Origin: Ipomoea triloba
Taxonomy: Eukaryota > Streptophyta > Magnoliopsida > Solanales > Convolvulaceae
Reading direction: 5' to 3'
Assembly (NCBI RefSeq): GCF_003576645.1
Contig: NC_044922.1
Coordinates: 21,050,490 to 21,114,489, forward strand
DNA: 64,000 nt
The position numbers and the translations under genes were made by a program. The notes beneath the pieces are model-generated. The model saw only the letters and a program-made list of their open reading frames with translations, had not been told where the DNA came from and searched no databases. Every line of letters begins with the position of its first letter. Position 1 is the first letter of the stretch. Positions 45,525 through 57,400 of the stretch are shown piece after piece.

Positions 45525-46444
45525 TTAACCTAATCCCATATAATTAAAGTAGTAAGCCATTATAATATATAATTAAACTAGCTAGATATCCATTAATTAA
45601 TTCATCGAGTTAATACCATTTGGGGTTCTCTGGCTATAATAAATTATACTAATAAGATGAATATTTTAATTCGTACTTTTTCATTCTACACATTTTGATA
45701 ATTATATTACTCAACATTAGTTGTTTCATTAGTTCAAGAAATATTTTTATTGGTTATATTTAGTAAAAATTAATTATATTTTCTTTATTTATAATATACT
45801 CTAATTTTGTGACAATAAATATTTATTTTTTTTACTTTTTTACAATGCATTAATTTATTTATGAATAATTTATTTTTGTAAGACAATTATAAATAATATA
45901 TTAATAAAAGTTATGTAATGTTTGTGAGGGTGTATTCAATTTAGAGTTTTAATGACTTTTGTAGACTTTTTAATATAAAAAAGTTTTTAAAAGTCTATAA
46001 ATGTTTGTCCTAAGTATATTTATAGACTCTTACAAAGTTGATAAAAGTTTAAATTTTTTTAGAAAAGTGTACAAAAACTCTACAAAAGTCAATTAAAATC
46101 CATCACTTTATAAGTATTTGAAAGTCTTTAAAAGTTTACTTCATTTTACTTTTTTTTTTTTTAATGTTATATATTATTCACCCCAGTTTAAAGAAAACTT
46201 TAACAAATCAAAATTATTTTTTAAATAATCATAAGCTATTTTGTTTTAAAGGTTGTGCGTTACTTTCTTATTTATTAAATTCTTGAAAAATAATTGCAAG
46301 TGATGATTTTATTGGAGTATTCACACCATAGATGTGTTACAAGCAAGCTACGGAAAATGAATAGAGGACTTTGGCTGATAAAAAAACCTTTCGTAAAGGG
46401 CAAGAATATAGGCCCAAGGAGGCTCTTGCCAAAGGGCAAATTAT
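45525..46444. other. AT-rich spacer
   Basis: Faint AGACTTTTAAAAGTC-like inverted words near 45950-46140 suggest a decayed MITE. No gene. Confidence 0.4.
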
Positions 46445-46683
46445 TCTTTCAACCATGGTCTACATAGTTGTGTCAACCATGGTTCACATAATTGTGTGAA
46501 CCATAAATGTAATATACATTTTTAATATACTAATGTACTAAATGTACATTATTTGATAATATATAAAAAATCATATAATTTTAAATAATGTATTTTATCT
46601 ATACAAATAATGTACTTTTAGTATAAAATATATTTTTTATGGTTCACACAAATTTGTGTACCATGATCCATGGAATAATGATT
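46445..46683. mobile_element. CCATGG-palindrome MITE, fourth and most diverged copy
   Basis: Left CAACCATGGTCTACATAG with a duplicated CAACCATGGTTCACATAA; right GTGTACCATGATCCATGGAA. The interior is TAATGTACATT-type words. Confidence 0.6.
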
Positions 46684-46762
46684 GCAAACAAAGCGCTAAG
46701 GCCACTATTCACTAGTAGCATGCAGGCAATTACAAGTTTGATTTTGTACTTGGATTGTTGTA

Positions 46763-47051
46763 GGTCCTGTTTGGTAAATAATCAGCCTATCAGCCAATTT
46801 TGGCTTATTTGACCACTATTAGTTGTTTGGTAAATAAGTTTTTTGTAACCTCAAAATGCTAAAATTCAAAAGGCTACTCAAAGCAACCTTTTCAATTAGC
46901 TTTTTGAGAAAAGAAATTTTACCAAAAAGCTATCAGCTAACAGCTAATTTATCAAACAACTTTCTAGAATCAGCTAATATTATCAACAAATCATACCTTC
47001 TAACCCAAACAGCCAACCCAATAAGCCAACAACCATTTACCAAACAGGGCC
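46763..47051. mobile_element. Small PIF-like MITE with GGTCCTGTTTGGTAAA ends
   Basis: 289 bp; GGTCCTGTTTGGTAAA at the left and TTTACCAAACAGGGCC at the right, GTA on both sides. The internal phrase ATCAGCCTATCAGCCAA pairs with the right half. The 70-residue frame is not a gene. Confidence 0.75.
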
Positions 47052-47060
47052 GTAATGTAA

Positions 47061-47176
47061 TTGTCTAAAAAGAAGCTGATGTTGTAATTTAAGGCCACTA
47101 TCCTCTAGGCTTTAAACATTGTCTAAAAAGAAGCTGATGTTGTAATTTAAGGCCACTATCCTCTAGGCTTTAAACA
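47061..47176. repeat. 58-bp perfect tandem duplication
   Basis: The unit starting TTGTCTAAAAAGAAGCTGAT occurs at 47061 and again at 47119 without visible change, followed by partly inverted echoes (AAGCCTAGAGG) to about 47250. Confidence 0.9.
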
Positions 47177-47337
47177 TCAACTACTTTTTATATGTGGGGG
47201 AAGCTGATGTTTTAAGCCTAGAGGAGCTTGCTATTTATATGTGAGGGAAGCCGTTGGACCTACTAAACTTCTGTAGAAATTAAGACTCTCCAATTTTCAT
47301 ACCGCTCGCCCGTCCTGCACCGTCCACTTATAATAAA

Positions 47338-47941
47338 GGAACAAGGTTTAAATTGGCTACTGAACGTACTAAAAGTGTAATTAGACCACTAAACGAAATA
47401 AAAGTACAATTAGGTCACTGAACACTCCAAATGCATGCAATTTCACCTGATAGCAGGTTACCTTTCATTTCATCAGGTTGTCTGCTTACATGGATGGTGA
47501 GTTGCACTTTAAAATATTTTTTAATAATAAACTTTAAAAATAAAAATAAAAATTAAAAAAATAAAAAAATTTTAATTAAAAAACAAACAAACAAACAAAC
47601 GCCAGGATGTTGTGTTTATTAGAGTTTTATTTTCAAGGTATTATATATAGAACTTATGAGTCCTTTCTAGTTGGAGACGAAGAAGAGGGAGGGGTGGCCA
47701 CCATTTTTTTAAAAAATTAATTTTTAATTTTAATTTTTAATGTTATTATTAAAAAATTATTTTAAAATGCCCACTCACAATCCACATAAGCAGGCAACCT
47801 GATGAAATGGAAGGTAACATGCTATCAAGTGAAATTGCATGTATTTGAAGTGTTCAGTGGCCTAATTGCACATTTTTTTTTCGTTCAGTGGCCTAATTGC
47901 ACTTTCATGTTAGGTTCAGTGGCTAATTTGAAACTTATTCC
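47338..47941. mobile_element. MULE-type element, same family as MULE A
   Basis: Inverted ends GGAACAAGGTTTAAATTGGC and complement of GGAATAAGTTTCAAATTAGC. The arms carry the CTGATAGCAGGTTACC phrase shared with 15847-18807. Flanks TATAATAAA and TGTAATAAA match at eight of nine positions. 604 bp with a short non-coding centre: the uninterrupted form of the family. Confidence 0.85.
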
Positions 47942-47950
47942 TGTAATAAA

Positions 47951-49114
47951 TAACTTGGCAATTAAACACATGTCCTAAACGACGTAGGGTGAGCCAACAC
48001 ACCCCACCTACCTCATCTCCCAACCGCTCAAGGGGGCGTGAACCTTACTCAGGTGGGCTACAATCCACTGTATTTCAACCGCATTCCACTCTGGCCTCAA
48101 AATATTTGCATGCCAACCCTACTTTCTTGCTCACATCTCACCTTTGACCCCATCCTCTTATCTCTCAAGGCCACTTCATAACCATCCTCTTGGTCTCCAT
48201 ACTCAAGGCCACTTCATAACTATCCTCTTGGTCTCCATACCCCATCAATGGGGAATATGTTTGCAAAGTATAAGTTTGTTGGAAAAATTGATTAAGATGT
48301 TTGGTGTTACGTTGAAAACATAACAATTAAATTACTTGAAAAGTTATTTCAAACTTTTGATTCATTTAAACTTTTATAGATATTTTTTTTAAAAAAAAAT
48401 TGTAATACACCCTTACTACATATAAACATAAAAATATCATATCCAAACACAAATATAACATCTTGCCACTAACTTAGATGTATGACATGCCAAGTGCACA
48501 TAACACCCAACAAATAATTAGGAATTTAATAGAACACCTATAAATTAATAAACCATAAATAAATAAAAATTCAAGTTTGCAACAAGAATATCCAACATGA
48601 AAAATAGTACGTATGCAAAAAGATCATTATGTCATCGAACAAATTACGTACCCAAAAATTAAGATCAAGTTAAAAATATAATACAACAAGCATGGAAGGA
48701 GAGATAAATATGAAATATTCATAAATTTGTTTAATTTGATGCCAAAAGGATAAATATGCAATTGAATAAATTTTATACTTTCTCAACTACTCACCAAAAA
48801 AAATCATACCCCCCTTAGGCCAGATTTATTTTTATTGAGTATAAGGAATTCAATTTCTAGTTGATTCGAACTTTTCCAAGTCAAAACTTCACCAAAAATG
48901 GAATACTTAATTTTCTCATATTTTTAATACCAAAAAAAAAGTTCAAACTTTCTTAACTACTAAACGCTCTATGAGTGTATTCAAACACGCCAAAATTTAA
49001 TAAAACTACTTATAATAATACATATATCTAAACAAATTAACAATATATTTTGAGAGACCTACCTGCCTTTTTGCCAAAAAAAAAAAACAAGAAGGAAATA
49101 GGTGATATTTCTAT
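47951..49114. other. Spacer with one small tandem duplication
   Basis: A unit of about 48 bp (CTCAAGGCCACTTCATAAC, then TATCCTCTTGGTCTCCATAC) is repeated at 48157-48241. No gene recognised. Confidence 0.5.
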
Positions 49115-49349
49115 CACTAGTACATAATTGTACATCCGCTACTATTGTAAATGACTTTTCACAACTGTTGTACAACAGTGGCAGATGATAGGGTCGCTGC
49201 ATGTCGTTGACTTTCCCCCACCGTTGTGGAACGATGTCAAAAAGTCTAGTCATCCACGACCGTTCTTCACTTGAATGATCGCGGGTTAATATATTTTTTT
49301 AAATATTAGGTCATCCGCTACCGTTCCTTGTTAAGAACAGTAGCGGATG

Positions 49350-49408
<59 letters not shown>

Positions 49409-49440
49409 TCAAAACACAATACTATTGTTAACAAAAAGAT
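49115..49440. mobile_element. Truncated 5' end of the CACTA family at 8699
   Basis: Starts CACTAGTACATAATTGTACA and keeps the order of motifs of the full element (ATCCGCTACTATTGT, GTTGTACAACAGTGGC, TGTCGTTGACTTTCC, ATCCGCTACCGTTCC). A (TA)n expansion (49354-49406) and CATCAAAACACAATACTAT follow, the latter also present at 9283 in the full copy. It ends at the Copia LTR. Confidence 0.75.
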
Positions 49441-51290
49441 TTTATTAAAAGAAGCATTCATAAAGATTTGTGAAACTCCCTAGTTGTTATAAGCTTCATG
49501 ACAATCAGATATTCTACTTATAGTTCAAAATATAGTTCAGTCTAAGTGATCCAAGTCCAGTTGTATTGAGTATAGGTCGAGTCTGTACTAGTTAGTTAAT
49601 AGTTCAGCATATGGTTCAGAAGACTCGAAAACCAGAAGACTTGAAGACATGAAGACTTAACACTGAACTAAGGTTTACACCAGTCCAGTCAAAATAGTTC
49701 AGAGATGGTTATTCAGTTACAACTAAATCAAGATTCCAGCAGCTATAAATACAGAGATCATCTACATTAAGTGGTTGTTGATATTACAGAGATTCATTTA
49801 CAGAGCATTACTATGATTAAGCTGAAAAGATATCTTGACAAAGCTTACATTTGATTCAAGATCAAAACTCTCGTAGCGAGAAGAAGGGCATGAACTCACT
49901 CTGGTCAAGCACGTCGTGTAGCTGTTGAGGGGAGACTCAACACAAGGAGATCAGGAGGTCGCATACTTGACAACTCTACAAGGCTGAACTCGAAGGATGA
50001 AGTTTTTATGAAGATTCAAGAGTTCGACGTGTGAATTCAATTGTAATGAAGAGTTGGGCAATCAGAGTGAAGCCCCGAGACGTAGGAACGTTGTTCTTAT
50101 GCGTTTTACATTTCTGGCAATTAGGTTGTGAACTATAAACTGAACCGGCTAGATCATAGTTCTTAGACTTACACGAATGATTAAATTGTTAGTGTGATTT
50201 TGTCGAATTAACAATTAAGTTCAAACATCAAGATCATGACTATATACGCTAAGTAAGTAGCTTAGGCGTTCATTTCACTTGGTATCTGAGCAGGTTACAA
50301 GACCTTCTCTTGATTAATCGATCTTGCGTGTTTAACCCTGTTTTTTCATCTCTGCTTTAGTGTATATTACTATTTGCAAAATCTATTTCTTGGAGTTCTT
50401 TTTGTCTCAAGATTATGGAAGGTCAAGCACGTCCGCCTCAGTTGATCGGAACAAATTATGGCTATTAGAAAGCCAGGAAAAGAATTTATCTGCAAGCTCA
50501 AGGGGTAAATGTCTAGAAATCTGTCACCCATGGATGGACTCACCCTACCAGAACTCAAGAAGATAAGACTGTGAATCTTGCACCGATTGAACAATGGACA
50601 ACAGCCGAAATCACAAGCAGCGACAGCAATAACAAGACATTGAATACCATTACTGGAACTTTTGATGAAGGCCAATTTGGATTAATTGCCGGGTGTAGCT
50701 CAGCAAATGACGCTTGGGAAATATTTGAGAAACTTTATGAAGGCGACTATCCAGTCAAACAAACCAAAATACAATAAGTCCACACTAGATTTGAAAAATT
50801 ACGCATGAAAGATGGGGAAACAATTGTTGAATTCAACGCAAGAGTACAAGAATTGAAGAACGAAGCCGATGTACTAGGTGAACCATTCTCTTCTGAAAAA
50901 TCAGTTAGGAAAATATTGCGTTCTCTCCCTGTACGCTTTAGGATGAAAGTGACTGCCATTCAAGAAAGTGTTGGATGGGAGAAGAAGTCTGTCGCCGAAT
51001 TGATGAGCAATTTGAGGACATATGAGATGGACATACTCTCTCAAGGAAGCAACAACATGAAGGACAAAAATGTTGTATTATTCGCAGAAGCTGGTGAATC
51101 TGAAGAGGAAAATGAAGATCTAGATGATGAATCGAAATTGGGGTATACATGTGTAGACAGTGTACAATTTTTTATGCAAACTATTAGGGGTTTAGTGGAG
51201 TTAGTAACAGGCAATGTACCTTGGGATACCTTTAATGAGTTGGATTTGTTAGTAACATGCAATGTACCTTAGATTGTGACACACTAATTT
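49434..51290 (+). mobile_element. Ty1/Copia element, 5' part only
   Basis: A putative LTR runs from about 49434 to about 50276. A primer-binding site TGGTATCTGAGC (50280-50291) and a gag region follow. The matching 3' LTR and pol are absent: coding similarity ends near 51160 and unrelated AT-rich DNA follows. The LTR left edge is inferred. Confidence 0.6.
50415..51165 (+). pseudogene. Copia gag, lightly damaged
   Basis: Begins MEGQARPPQLIGTNYGY, has a stop where Trp is usual (GY-stop-KARKRIYLQAQG), then a frame reading IEQWTTAEITSSDSNNKTLN and GCSSANDAWEIFEKLYEGDY, another stop (KIQ-stop-VHTRFEKLRM), then a clean stretch FNARVQELKNEADVLGEPFS, then KILRSLPVRFRMKVTAIQES and ELMSNLRTYEMDI. This is the standard Copia gag order. 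No zinc knuckle is reached. Only two or three lesions, so it is younger or less decayed than the Copia at 33074. Confidence 0.8.
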
Positions 51291-51470
51291 TTGCTAATGA
51301 AAATAATTATTTAATTAAAAACATAGTATTAATCTTTATAAACATAAAAGATTTTATCTTTTATTCGTATGGAAATCTGAACCCTAAACCTTATCTTTGG
51401 AATTTTAAAATCTTAACCATCAAGCCATCAGAACATTTTATTCCTTTGAAATCCATTTGTCATCATTAAT

Positions 51471-51629
51471 TATTATTATTATTATTTTGGTACGTGTGTA
51501 TATGTATACTCCTTTATTATTATAATTATAATTATAAGTATTATTATTACTATTGTTATTATTATTATTATAGTTATATAATGTGTACACACACACACAC
51601 ATATATATATGACATGCTGGGCTATGTAC

Positions 51630-51664
<35 letters not shown>

Positions 51665-51690
51665 ATGATTATTATTATTATTGGATGATT
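51471..51690. repeat. Cluster of (ATT)n, (TA)n and (CA)n microsatellites
   Basis: ATT/TTA runs at 51471-51486, 51514-51572 and 51629-51680 with short CA and TA runs between. The open frames here are translated repeats. Confidence 0.95.
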
Positions 51691-52580
51691 GGTTAGGTGA
51701 TTTGGAGTTACACCCATCACCATTAAGCAAATTAAATTAAAATTATTACCTCAAATTAATTAGTAGATGATGAGATGATATTTTTTCTTTCCCTTTCCTC
51801 CCTCTTGAGCCTAATATAGCTCTTCTTCTTCATTTCTTACCATCTCTCTTTCTCTATGAATATCGAATCACTCTTTATCTATATTTAGAAGTCCCAAAAA
51901 AATAATAAAAATATAAGAAGATGATATTGGTGAGTTTTTTTTAGTAGTAATATTATAATGAGAATGAAGGTTGAGCAGTTTAGGAAGATGCATGGATTAT
52001 ATCTTGTTTGGATATATTTCGTTGATATTGACTCTTAGGTAAGATTTATGTCTATCCAAAATCTATTTACCCCGAATCAAATTATTTAATATGTGTTATG
52101 TGATATTATACTATTATTATTATAGAAATTGTTATATATTGAATGTGAGTACATATTATTTACATTTGATTTATGGTGGAAGTATGATGATTAATAAAAT
52201 TTTGTGTTGTAATTGATAAAGTTGTGATATTCTTTTTTAGTGTAAAAGATGACGACGACGTAAATCTGTATAAAACAATTGTTAGAGGATGAAATGTGGG
52301 TTTACTGATGTTGATGGTGTGAAAATGATTTAAGTAATGAAAATGGTTTGATGAGGATATTCATGGAGACAATACTTAAGTAATAATGATTAAATAATGT
52401 GAGTAAGTGGGTTGATTTCTTACTTGCTTACCCTATTATGTATTGGTTGAAATGTTGAATGAATATATGTGTTTTGGTGATGATTTTTTAAAATTGATGA
52501 TCATTGGATTCAACAAATTGTTTAGTTGTGATTATTTATAAAGAAAATTGTGTGTGTGTATATATATATATATATATAAA
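51691..52580. other. AT-rich spacer
   Basis: Nothing recognised; a TA run precedes the element that follows. Confidence 0.5.
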
Positions 52581-53655
52581 GAGTTAATTGCACTTTTGGT
52601 CCTATGACTATTAGGGTCTTGTTAATTTCAATCCACGACTTTAAAACCTAACAATTTAGTACCTTAACTATGCAATTGTTAACAGATTTAGTCCATCCAG
52701 CCAAATTACCGGTCAATTGTCGCTGGAATATTTCAATCCATTTTAAGTTGTTTAATTTGGGGGCATATCGGTCATTTCCTTCTTTTTCCTTATTATTCCT
52801 CCTCTTTCTTCCTTCGTCTTCTTCTTCGAATGCCCAACTAGATATTACATCTAGAAATTGCAAATTTAGTGGCTCTTCAATTTCTACAAATAATACTTAA
52901 GAAGCAGCGAGGGACAAAAACAAATAACAGGTGAAAGAATTACAACAACAAATTACAGTGCATTTTGAAAACCATATTTAATGAAAAAAGGAAAAATTCG
53001 GCCACAAGCTAGTTGCTCCATTAATGGCAGAAGAGAATTGCAGAGTAGTTGAGAGCATGTATAACGCTGCTAAGATTGAGGGAAATACAAAAACAACAAG
53101 AAAGAACCACCGGTGAGCTTGAGGGAAGCGGCGGGCATCACACAGAGCATGTATAACGTTTCTAAGATTGAGGGAAATACAAAAACAACAACAAAGAACC
53201 GCCGGTGAGCTTCAGGGAAGCGACGGGCATCACACAGAGCATGTATAACGCTGCTAAGATTGAGGGAAGACACATACAAATTTCTAGTGTTTTGGCAAAT
53301 TTCATTTGCAGTTCCACAGTTCACAGTTCGTAAATTTCATCCATTTCGCAGTTAAGATTGCGGCATCATACATGAAGCAAATCTGGCAGCTGGCGTATAT
53401 GGAGTATTTTCGAAGAAGAAGAACGACGAAGAAAAACGGAGAAGAAGGGGGAAGAAGGAAATGACTGATTTGCCCCGAATTAATTAAGTTCAAATGGATT
53501 AAAAGATTCTGGCGACAATTAGGCCGGCAATTTGGCTGGATGGACCATATCTGTTAAAAATTGCATAGTTAAGGTACTAAATTGGTAGTTTTTAAAGTCA
53601 TGGATTAAAATTAACAAGACCCTAATAGTCATAGGATCAAAAGTGTAATTAATTC
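52581..53655. mobile_element. MULE-type element with internal minisatellite, direct repeat TATATATAAA
   Basis: Inverted arms of about 170 bp or more: GAGTTAATTGCACTTTTGGT, GGTCTTGTTAATTTCAATCC and GTCCATCCAGCCAAATT recur in complement at the right. The 10-bp flanks TATATATAAA lie at 52571-52580 and 53656-53665. The inner arms are purine- or pyrimidine-rich (CTTCGTCTTCTTCTTCGAA). The centre holds a minisatellite of about 92-bp period (53053-53272). Confidence 0.8.
53053..53272. repeat. Minisatellite, period about 92 bp, 2.4 copies
   Basis: The phrase GAGCATGTATAACG starts at 53053, 53144 and 53237, each followed by CTAAGATTGAGGGAA; the first two then share a CACCGGTGAGCTT-type stretch. The translated 84-residue frame is a repeat artefact. 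Confidence 0.85.
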
Positions 53656-53665
53656 TATATATAAA

Positions 53666-54356
53666 AGTAATACGTATGATTGTATGAATGCCTTGTGCAT
53701 AAAAAAAAATGATTTTCTTATGAAGTATGGTTTATATTTATAATTAGTACTAGTTATTTACGTGCATAACGCGAATGAGATGATGCCCAATGTTTATTTT
53801 TAAATAAGTATTTCAAAATATATATATTTTTAAATAAGTACTTCAAAGTATATCAGTGCAGGATTATATAGGAGATGCTCATCCAATAGTTTGCCACTTT
53901 GTACATAAACATTTTTAAACAGTGGCTATATCCTATATACCAATTATTTTTGTTGTCAAGATTGATGCTGATTTTGTCTTCAATCCAAGCATGTTGATTG
54001 TAAAAAATGAAATGAATTGAAAATTTATATTAGTTCTAATATATTTGAAGAATGTACAATAAGTATTTTATATACAAGATTAATGAATGCTGCAACGGTA
54101 GCTATTTTCAAAATTTCTTCATTTTCTGAATTTGAAAGATCGATTCCAGTAATGTTGTAGTCTTAACATCTTTTCAATATATCAAGTGTGTCACAATGTT
54201 CTATTGCACTACATTAACATTTTGAATAATGAGTTTTAAATCAATTTATTGGGTTATTTGAATGTCTTCTTTGTCAACAAATCATCTCTAAGTAGTTAAT
54301 ATGATTGGTTTCAAACTGTTTTTTTTTTTTTTTTAAATTTCATGTTATTAACATAA
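53666..54356. other. AT-rich spacer
   Basis: No gene recognised. Confidence 0.5.
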
Positions 54357-54848
54357 CTAGTATTTTCACCCGTGCGATGCACGGAATGGATTTGTTATAA
54401 TATATTAAGAATATTTGGATCGATATATAATTATATAAATTATAACATCAAATATTATATAGTACAATTGAAGATATGTTTTGGATCGATTATGTTTTCT
54501 GATGCTATCCTTGTTTGAATTTCAGCAAATAATTGATTAATTAATAGCTAATGTTTAGATGTACGCATGCGGTGCTGGAATTTTAGAGATTTTATATATC
54601 AATAGTATTTACACCCGTGCGATGCACAGAATGAGTTTGTTATAATATATTAAGAATATTTGAATGGATATACAATTATTTAAATTATAACATCAAATAT
54701 TATATAGTGCAAGTGAAGATATGAGTTGGATCATTTATGTTTGTTGATGTTACCATTGCTTGAATTCGAGTAAATAATTGCTCAAATTAATAGCTAATGT
54801 GTAGATGTAGGCATGCGGTGTTGTAACTTTAGAGATTTTATATATCAT
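54357..54848 (-). repeat. Duplicated Helitron 3' terminal region, period 245 bp
   Basis: Two copies of about 245 bp, each starting (plus strand) near CACCCGTGCGATGCAC at 54367 and 54612 and sharing TTGTTATAATATATTAAGAA and TAGAGATTTTATATATCA. Only the outer one has CTAG next to it; the inner reads ATAG. Confidence 0.8.
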
Positions 54849-55027
54849 TGTTAGGAATTTTTAGAAATTGACCCAATATGCTCGTTCTCTGGCAACTTAG
54901 TTATAGTAATGAATTGCTATCCTAATTCATTTGTATAGATGATATATTTTTTGTCTAGATATATAGCAAATTTATCATTTTGAAAAAAAAAACATAATAT
55001 CATTGATTATATTTACACATTATTGAA

Positions 55028-55962
55028 AACCTCTTTGTAGACGACATTGGAAGTCACAACACAATCTTGTCCATCCTCGTCTACCGCTAACACCTTCAGG
55101 CCATTAGGATGACTGACTCAGGAGAAAGTCACATACACGAACGTCTTACCTGTTCCTCCGTAACCATACACAAAGAATAATCCACCTTCATTTGAATCAA
55201 TATCATTCATCACAGAGTCGTAAACATTCTTTTGTTCATCGGTCAATTGTGTTACCAATGTCTCATGCTTTGCCTTCAAAGATTCCTTGTCATACGCCAA
55301 CTCTTCGGCTATCAACATGTTTTCACTCAAACCCATGCTACTTTCGTCTGGAATTGGCATTTCCGGAAAGTCTTTCAAGCTTTTTCCCCACGAAGATAGC
55401 AAATTCTCCAACTCCATCAGAGCAAACTGTTTTTTATCTGAATCCGATAACATCAACTCTTAAAAGGCAAAAAAATAAAAGAAACAAAAACAAATAACAA
55501 ATTAGTTTATTTATAAATAATGAAAAGCAAATAACAAAGTTGAATAAATAGATTGGAGCTCGATATACCTGGATTTTGCAAAACACTTCGACGTTGAACC
55601 TGTGCATCCTCGGCAAGAAATTCCCAAACGGCATTCCAAACTACTTCTGCCTTACTGAGTGAACTTGAAGTGAGAAGCGTAACAAATAACCTTCGCAAAG
55701 CATACGCGGATGCCCAGTAACTCGAATCAATAATGCCATCAATGTACTCCTTGTCATCATCTAATAATCCATATTCATAACACGTATCCCTAAACGAATT
55801 ATGAATGACTCCTGCAACAGTGCGAATATCTTCATGGCTAAAAGGTCTGCGTACCAAATTTAAAAGACATCTAAGATAGTATAACTCTCCACACCCTGGC
55901 GGAACATAGAACAATCGTCCTATGGAGGATCTTAAACCGACTTCATGACAGAAATGAGACAT
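55028..55962 (-). pseudogene. Helitron Rep/helicase fragment with an internal deletion
   Basis: Minus strand. 55962-55560 encodes the linker region before the helicase: GRLFYVPPGCGELYYLRCLL, RPFSHEDIRTVAGVIHNSF and YEYGLLDDDKEYIDG. After an untranslatable gap, 55456-55118 encodes the Pif1-like start with LTDEQKNVYDSVMN and Walker A GYGGTGKTF. Immediately after it reads VYVTFS, a stop, then VSHPNGLKVLAVDEDG and NVVYKEVFNN, which is the extreme C-terminus of the same helicase. Motifs II to V are therefore missing. The intact counterpart is at 62888-64000. Confidence 0.85.
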
Positions 55963-56271
55963 TGTACTACCGAGTAAGTTTGGTTACATATGGTGGTTGT
56001 AAATAGTAAGTAGTTATCAAATTAATGTCACCCTACAATTGCTTCATTTTCTTCTTTTTTTAGGATTTCTTGTTTTAATTGTTTTAATGTACAATATTTT
56101 GGGTGGGAAATAGGATTTCGTTTTGGAGGATTTTTTTTTATAAGTATTATAACAATGTACTAATCCTAATGTATAACAATGTTTTGATGTTATAGGATTT
56201 CGTGTTTTAATATTATTGTACTTTTAATATTATTTTATTGTTTTAATTGTTTTAATGTACAATATTTTGGG

Positions 56272-56547
56272 NNNNNNNNNNNNNNNNNNNNNNNNNNNNN
56301 NNNNNNNNNNNNNNNNNNNNNNNNNNNNNNNNNNNNNNNNNNNNNNNNNNNNNNNNNNNNNNNNNNNNNNNNNNNNNNNNNNNNNNNNNNNNNNNNNNNN
56401 NNNNNNNNNNNNNNNNNNNNNNNNNNNNNNNNNNNNNNNNNNNNNNNNNNNNNNNNNNNNNNNNNNNNNNNNNNNNNNNNNNNNNNNNNNNNNNNNNNNN
56501 NNNNNNNNNNNNNNNNNNNNNNNNNNNNNNNNNNNNNNNNNNNNNNN
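56272..56547. other. Assembly gap, 276 N
   Basis: Unknown bases, adjoining the palindromic MITE copy 2. Confidence 0.99.
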
Positions 56548-56550
56548 ATA

Positions 56551-56797
56551 GTCATGATCAGGTGCGGCCGTGCTCTCCCGTGCGGCCGTGCGGTTCACAC
56601 CACTCAATGTTACGAAATACACCACTTAATGTTAAGAAACACACCACACAAATATGCACTGTGGTGTGTTTCTTAACATTGTGGTGTGTTTCATTGTGGT
56701 GTGTTTCTTAACATTGAGCGGTGTATTTCGTAACATTGAGTGGTTTTTGACCGCACGGCCGCACGGGAGAGCACGACCGTACCTAAAATTATTTCTA
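56551..56797. mobile_element. Near-palindromic MITE in (TA)n (copy 2)
   Basis: Same family as 2361-2600: GGTGCGGCCGTGCTCTCCCG, CACACCACTCAATGTTACGA and the reverse complement in the second half, with one extra repeat of the GTGGTGTGTTTC word. (TA)n lies on the right; the left side runs into the gap. Confidence 0.8.
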
Positions 56798-57400
56798 TAT
56801 ATATATATATATATAGATTATAACAATGTACTAATCCTAATGTGTAACAATGTTTTGATGTTATAGGATTTCGTGTTTTAATATTATTGTACTTTTTATA
56901 TTATTTTATTGTTTTAATTGTTTTAATGTACACTATTTTGGACGGAAAATAGGATTTCGTTTTGGAGGAATTTGTTTATATATATATATAGATTATAACA
57001 ATGTACTAATCCTAATGCATCACAATGTTTTGATGTTATAGGATTTCGTGTTTTAATATTATTGTACTTTTAATATTATTTAATTGTTTTAATTGTTTTA
57101 ATGTACAATATTTTGGTCGGAAAATAGGATTTCATTATGGAGGATTTTGTGTTTATATATATATAGATTGTTTAGGATTTTTATAAATTGGGCAAATATG
57201 CTCGTTCTCTAATAACTCAGTTCTAGAAATCAATTGTTATTCTAACTCATATGTATGGAGATATATTTTTGTATAGATATATAGCAATTTATTACGAATA
57301 GGAATTGTATTACCATATTTTACAATATTACGCAATCCTTAATAGTATAAGAGTGTTTTGGTCGGGAAGTTAAGTTGAGGATATTGTTTTTATTAATAGT

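Larger units (their letters stand above)
56067..57170. repeat. Array of about 170-bp units with GATGTTATAGGATTTCGTG
   Basis: Units carrying AACAATGTACTAATCCTAAT, GATGTTATAGGATTTCGTG and TTGTTTTAATGTACAATATT recur at about 56150, 56820 and 56993, with a partial one at 56067. Each ends in a (TA)n stretch followed by GATT. On the minus strand these boundaries read TCTATATATATATAAAC, like Helitron 5' ends. A gap and a MITE interrupt the array. Confidence 0.75.

Noticed and set aside
53070..53324. 84-residue frame with internal repeats
   Set aside because: The repeats come from the minisatellite in a MULE; there is no homologue-like pattern beyond that.
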